DNA from: Limnospira fusiformis SAG 85.79
GTDB taxonomy: Bacteria > Cyanobacteriota > Cyanobacteriia > Cyanobacteriales > Microcoleaceae
Direction of reading: 5' to 3'
Assembly (NCBI RefSeq): GCF_012516315.1
Contig: NZ_CP051185.1
Span: 2,593,403 to 2,657,402, forward strand
Length of the DNA stretch: 64,000 bases
Shown here: in pieces, positions 62,900 through 64,000 of the stretch
How positions within the stretch are numbered: the stretch's first letter is position 1
How the letters are laid out: the number at the start of each line of letters is the position of its first letter
The notes under the pieces: generated by a model
The model's database searches: none
The model's input: the letters and a program-made list of their open reading frames with translations, nothing else
Told to the model about the DNA's origin: nothing
Made by a program: the position numbers and the translations under genes

Positions 62900-63827
62900 A
62901 TGGTTTCTATTGACCTTTATAAAAATCTACCCACCAGTGATGAACTTCCCGACTCTGATGATACTCCTGTGGATAACGAAGACCAAAACTTTCTCCCCAA
63001 TTACCTATTATTTCTTCTAGCAATTATCTGGAAAGACCGCAATGATTGGTATTTCGGTGTAGATATGGGAATTTATCACACCAGCGGGGATAACCCCAGA
63101 GTCCCAGTAATTCCTGATGGTTTTCTGACGGTGGGAGTGAACCTGCCGCTGACCAGGTAATAAATCTCGGAAAAGTTATGTGGTCTGGGAAGAAGGGGGA
63201 ATGGTTCCTCAGTTGGTGTTAGAGGTGGTTTCCTGGACTCCGGGAAATGAGTATGAGTCCAAAATGGCGATTTATGAAAAGTTGGGGGTACTATACTACG
63301 TTATTTATAACCCAGAATATTACCAACGCGATCGCCATCAACCCTTCGAGATTTATCGACAAATTGATGGTAAATACCAGTTACAAACGGGAGAACCCTA
63401 CTGGCTACCAGAAATCGGTTTAGGAATTGGGAGAAGTCAAGCTACATTAGGTGGTATTGACCGAGAAATCCTGTCTTGGTTTGACCAAGAGGGGAGACGT
63501 TATTTGAGCTCCGAAGAGTTAGCACAGCAGGCTCAATTGGAAGCACAACAGTCAATTGGAAGTACAGCAGAATTGGAAGCACAGCAGGCCAATTAGAAGC
63601 ACAGCAGGCTCAATTAGAAGCACAGCGGCTCAATTGGAAGCACAGCAGCCAATTGGAAGTCAGCAGCTCAAGTGGAAGCCAGCAGTCAATTGGAAGCACA
63701 AAAAGAACGTCAGGCGCGTTTAGCAGCTATTGCTCAATTAGACAATATAGGATTGACAGCAGAGCAAATTTCTGTAGCATTGGGCTTATCTATCAATGAG
63801 GTACGTCAGCAGCTAGAGGAATCATAG
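62900..63827 (+). pseudogene. Uma2-family gene, array copy 7 (same frameshift as copy 6)
   Basis: The same change GTGAACCTGCCGCTGACC (63136-63153) is found as in copy 6, so one of the two was copied from the other after the mutation. The second half is open to 63596. The coiled-coil region is longer and very irregular (many AATTGGAAGCACAGCAG variants, about 60 bp more than copy 6). The tail has ACAGCAGAGCAAATTT. Confidence 0.8.
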
Positions 63828-63885
63828 ATTCTAGCGATATAACTGCTATAATTGGGGAGAAACTGTCTTCTACTGGTTTAGACCT

Positions 63886-64000
63886 ATGGTTTCTATTGAC
63901 CTTTATAAAAATCTACCCACCAGTGATGAACTTCCCGACTCTGATGATACTCCTGTGGATAACGAAGACCAAAACTTTCTCCCCAATTACCTATTATTTC
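63886..64000 (+). CDS. Uma2-family gene, array copy 8 (cut by the window end)
   Basis: The first 38 codons are identical to the other copies (MVSIDLYKNLPTSDELPDSD and onward). The array therefore continues past the window, and the total number of copies is unknown. Intactness cannot be judged. Confidence 0.8.
   Translation, partial: MVSIDLYKNLPTSDELPDSDDTPVDNEDQNFLPNYLLF

Noticed and set aside
1-64000. tRNA or rRNA genes
   Set aside because: No cloverleaf with a T-loop motif and no rRNA-like sequence was noticed in any intergenic gap; a covariance-model scan would be needed to be certain.

Overview
The window looks like a chromosome segment of a filamentous cyanobacterium, most likely Arthrospira/Limnospira (Spirulina). 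It opens inside psaJ of photosystem I and carries phylloquinone genes (menA, menF, a menI-type thioesterase), a cyanobacterial-type chorismate lyase, a Gap2-type GAPDH and a CYP110-like P450. The HIP1 octamer GCGATCGC recurs throughout. The genus is an inference from gene content and repeat load. No rRNA, tRNA or CRISPR array was seen.

Layout. 1-2.9 kb: psaJ end, a nitrilase-family amidase and a CPA2 Na+/H+ antiporter. 3-4.3 kb: two decayed copies of an IS607-type element, each carrying the 5' end of a group II intron fused to the tail of tnpB. 4.6-13.7 kb: housekeeping genes (ilvH, gshB-grxC, an acyltransferase, a CoA-binding protein, an ABC ATPase, truB, yidD) and the first of three RTX-type calcium-binding proteins. 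13.7-22.2 kb: the other two RTX genes, an SLH/beta-helix surface protein, a DUF3493 gene with a degenerate group II intron just upstream, and two IS200/IS605-type right ends facing away from each other.

22.2-31 kb is the main accessory island. It holds a wrecked type I restriction locus: hsdR with three lesions, an hsdS stump, no hsdM in the window, a YgjP-type metalloprotease and a broken AbiEi antitoxin. Next to it is a REP-associated tyrosine transposase (RAYT) flanked by two large tandem arrays of the same REP-type hairpin: 14 units on the left and 18 on the right, in opposite orientations. This is the most striking structure in the window.

31-57 kb is mostly ordinary core genome: menA, P450, menF, thiL, gap2, murC-murB, an IS607 copy that supplies the last codons of murB, ybaB, pepP, a CBS/USP ClC protein with unusual pore residues, two response regulators (one with six domains), ygfZ, a DUF815 ATPase, a TerB-like protein, menI, a PanE-like reductase, chorismate lyase and small conserved proteins. 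From 57.5 kb to the end there are eight head-to-tail copies of one Uma2-family (PD-(D/E)XK) gene, each unit with its own TATAAT promoter. The first two are intact, at least the next five are frameshifted, and the eighth runs off the window.

How the genes fit together: gshB and grxC act in glutathione metabolism. menF, menA and menI belong to phylloquinone synthesis, and chorismate lyase draws on the same chorismate pool for plastoquinone. murC and murB are consecutive steps of peptidoglycan precursor synthesis. All calls are by eye from sequence and translation; no database search was run.
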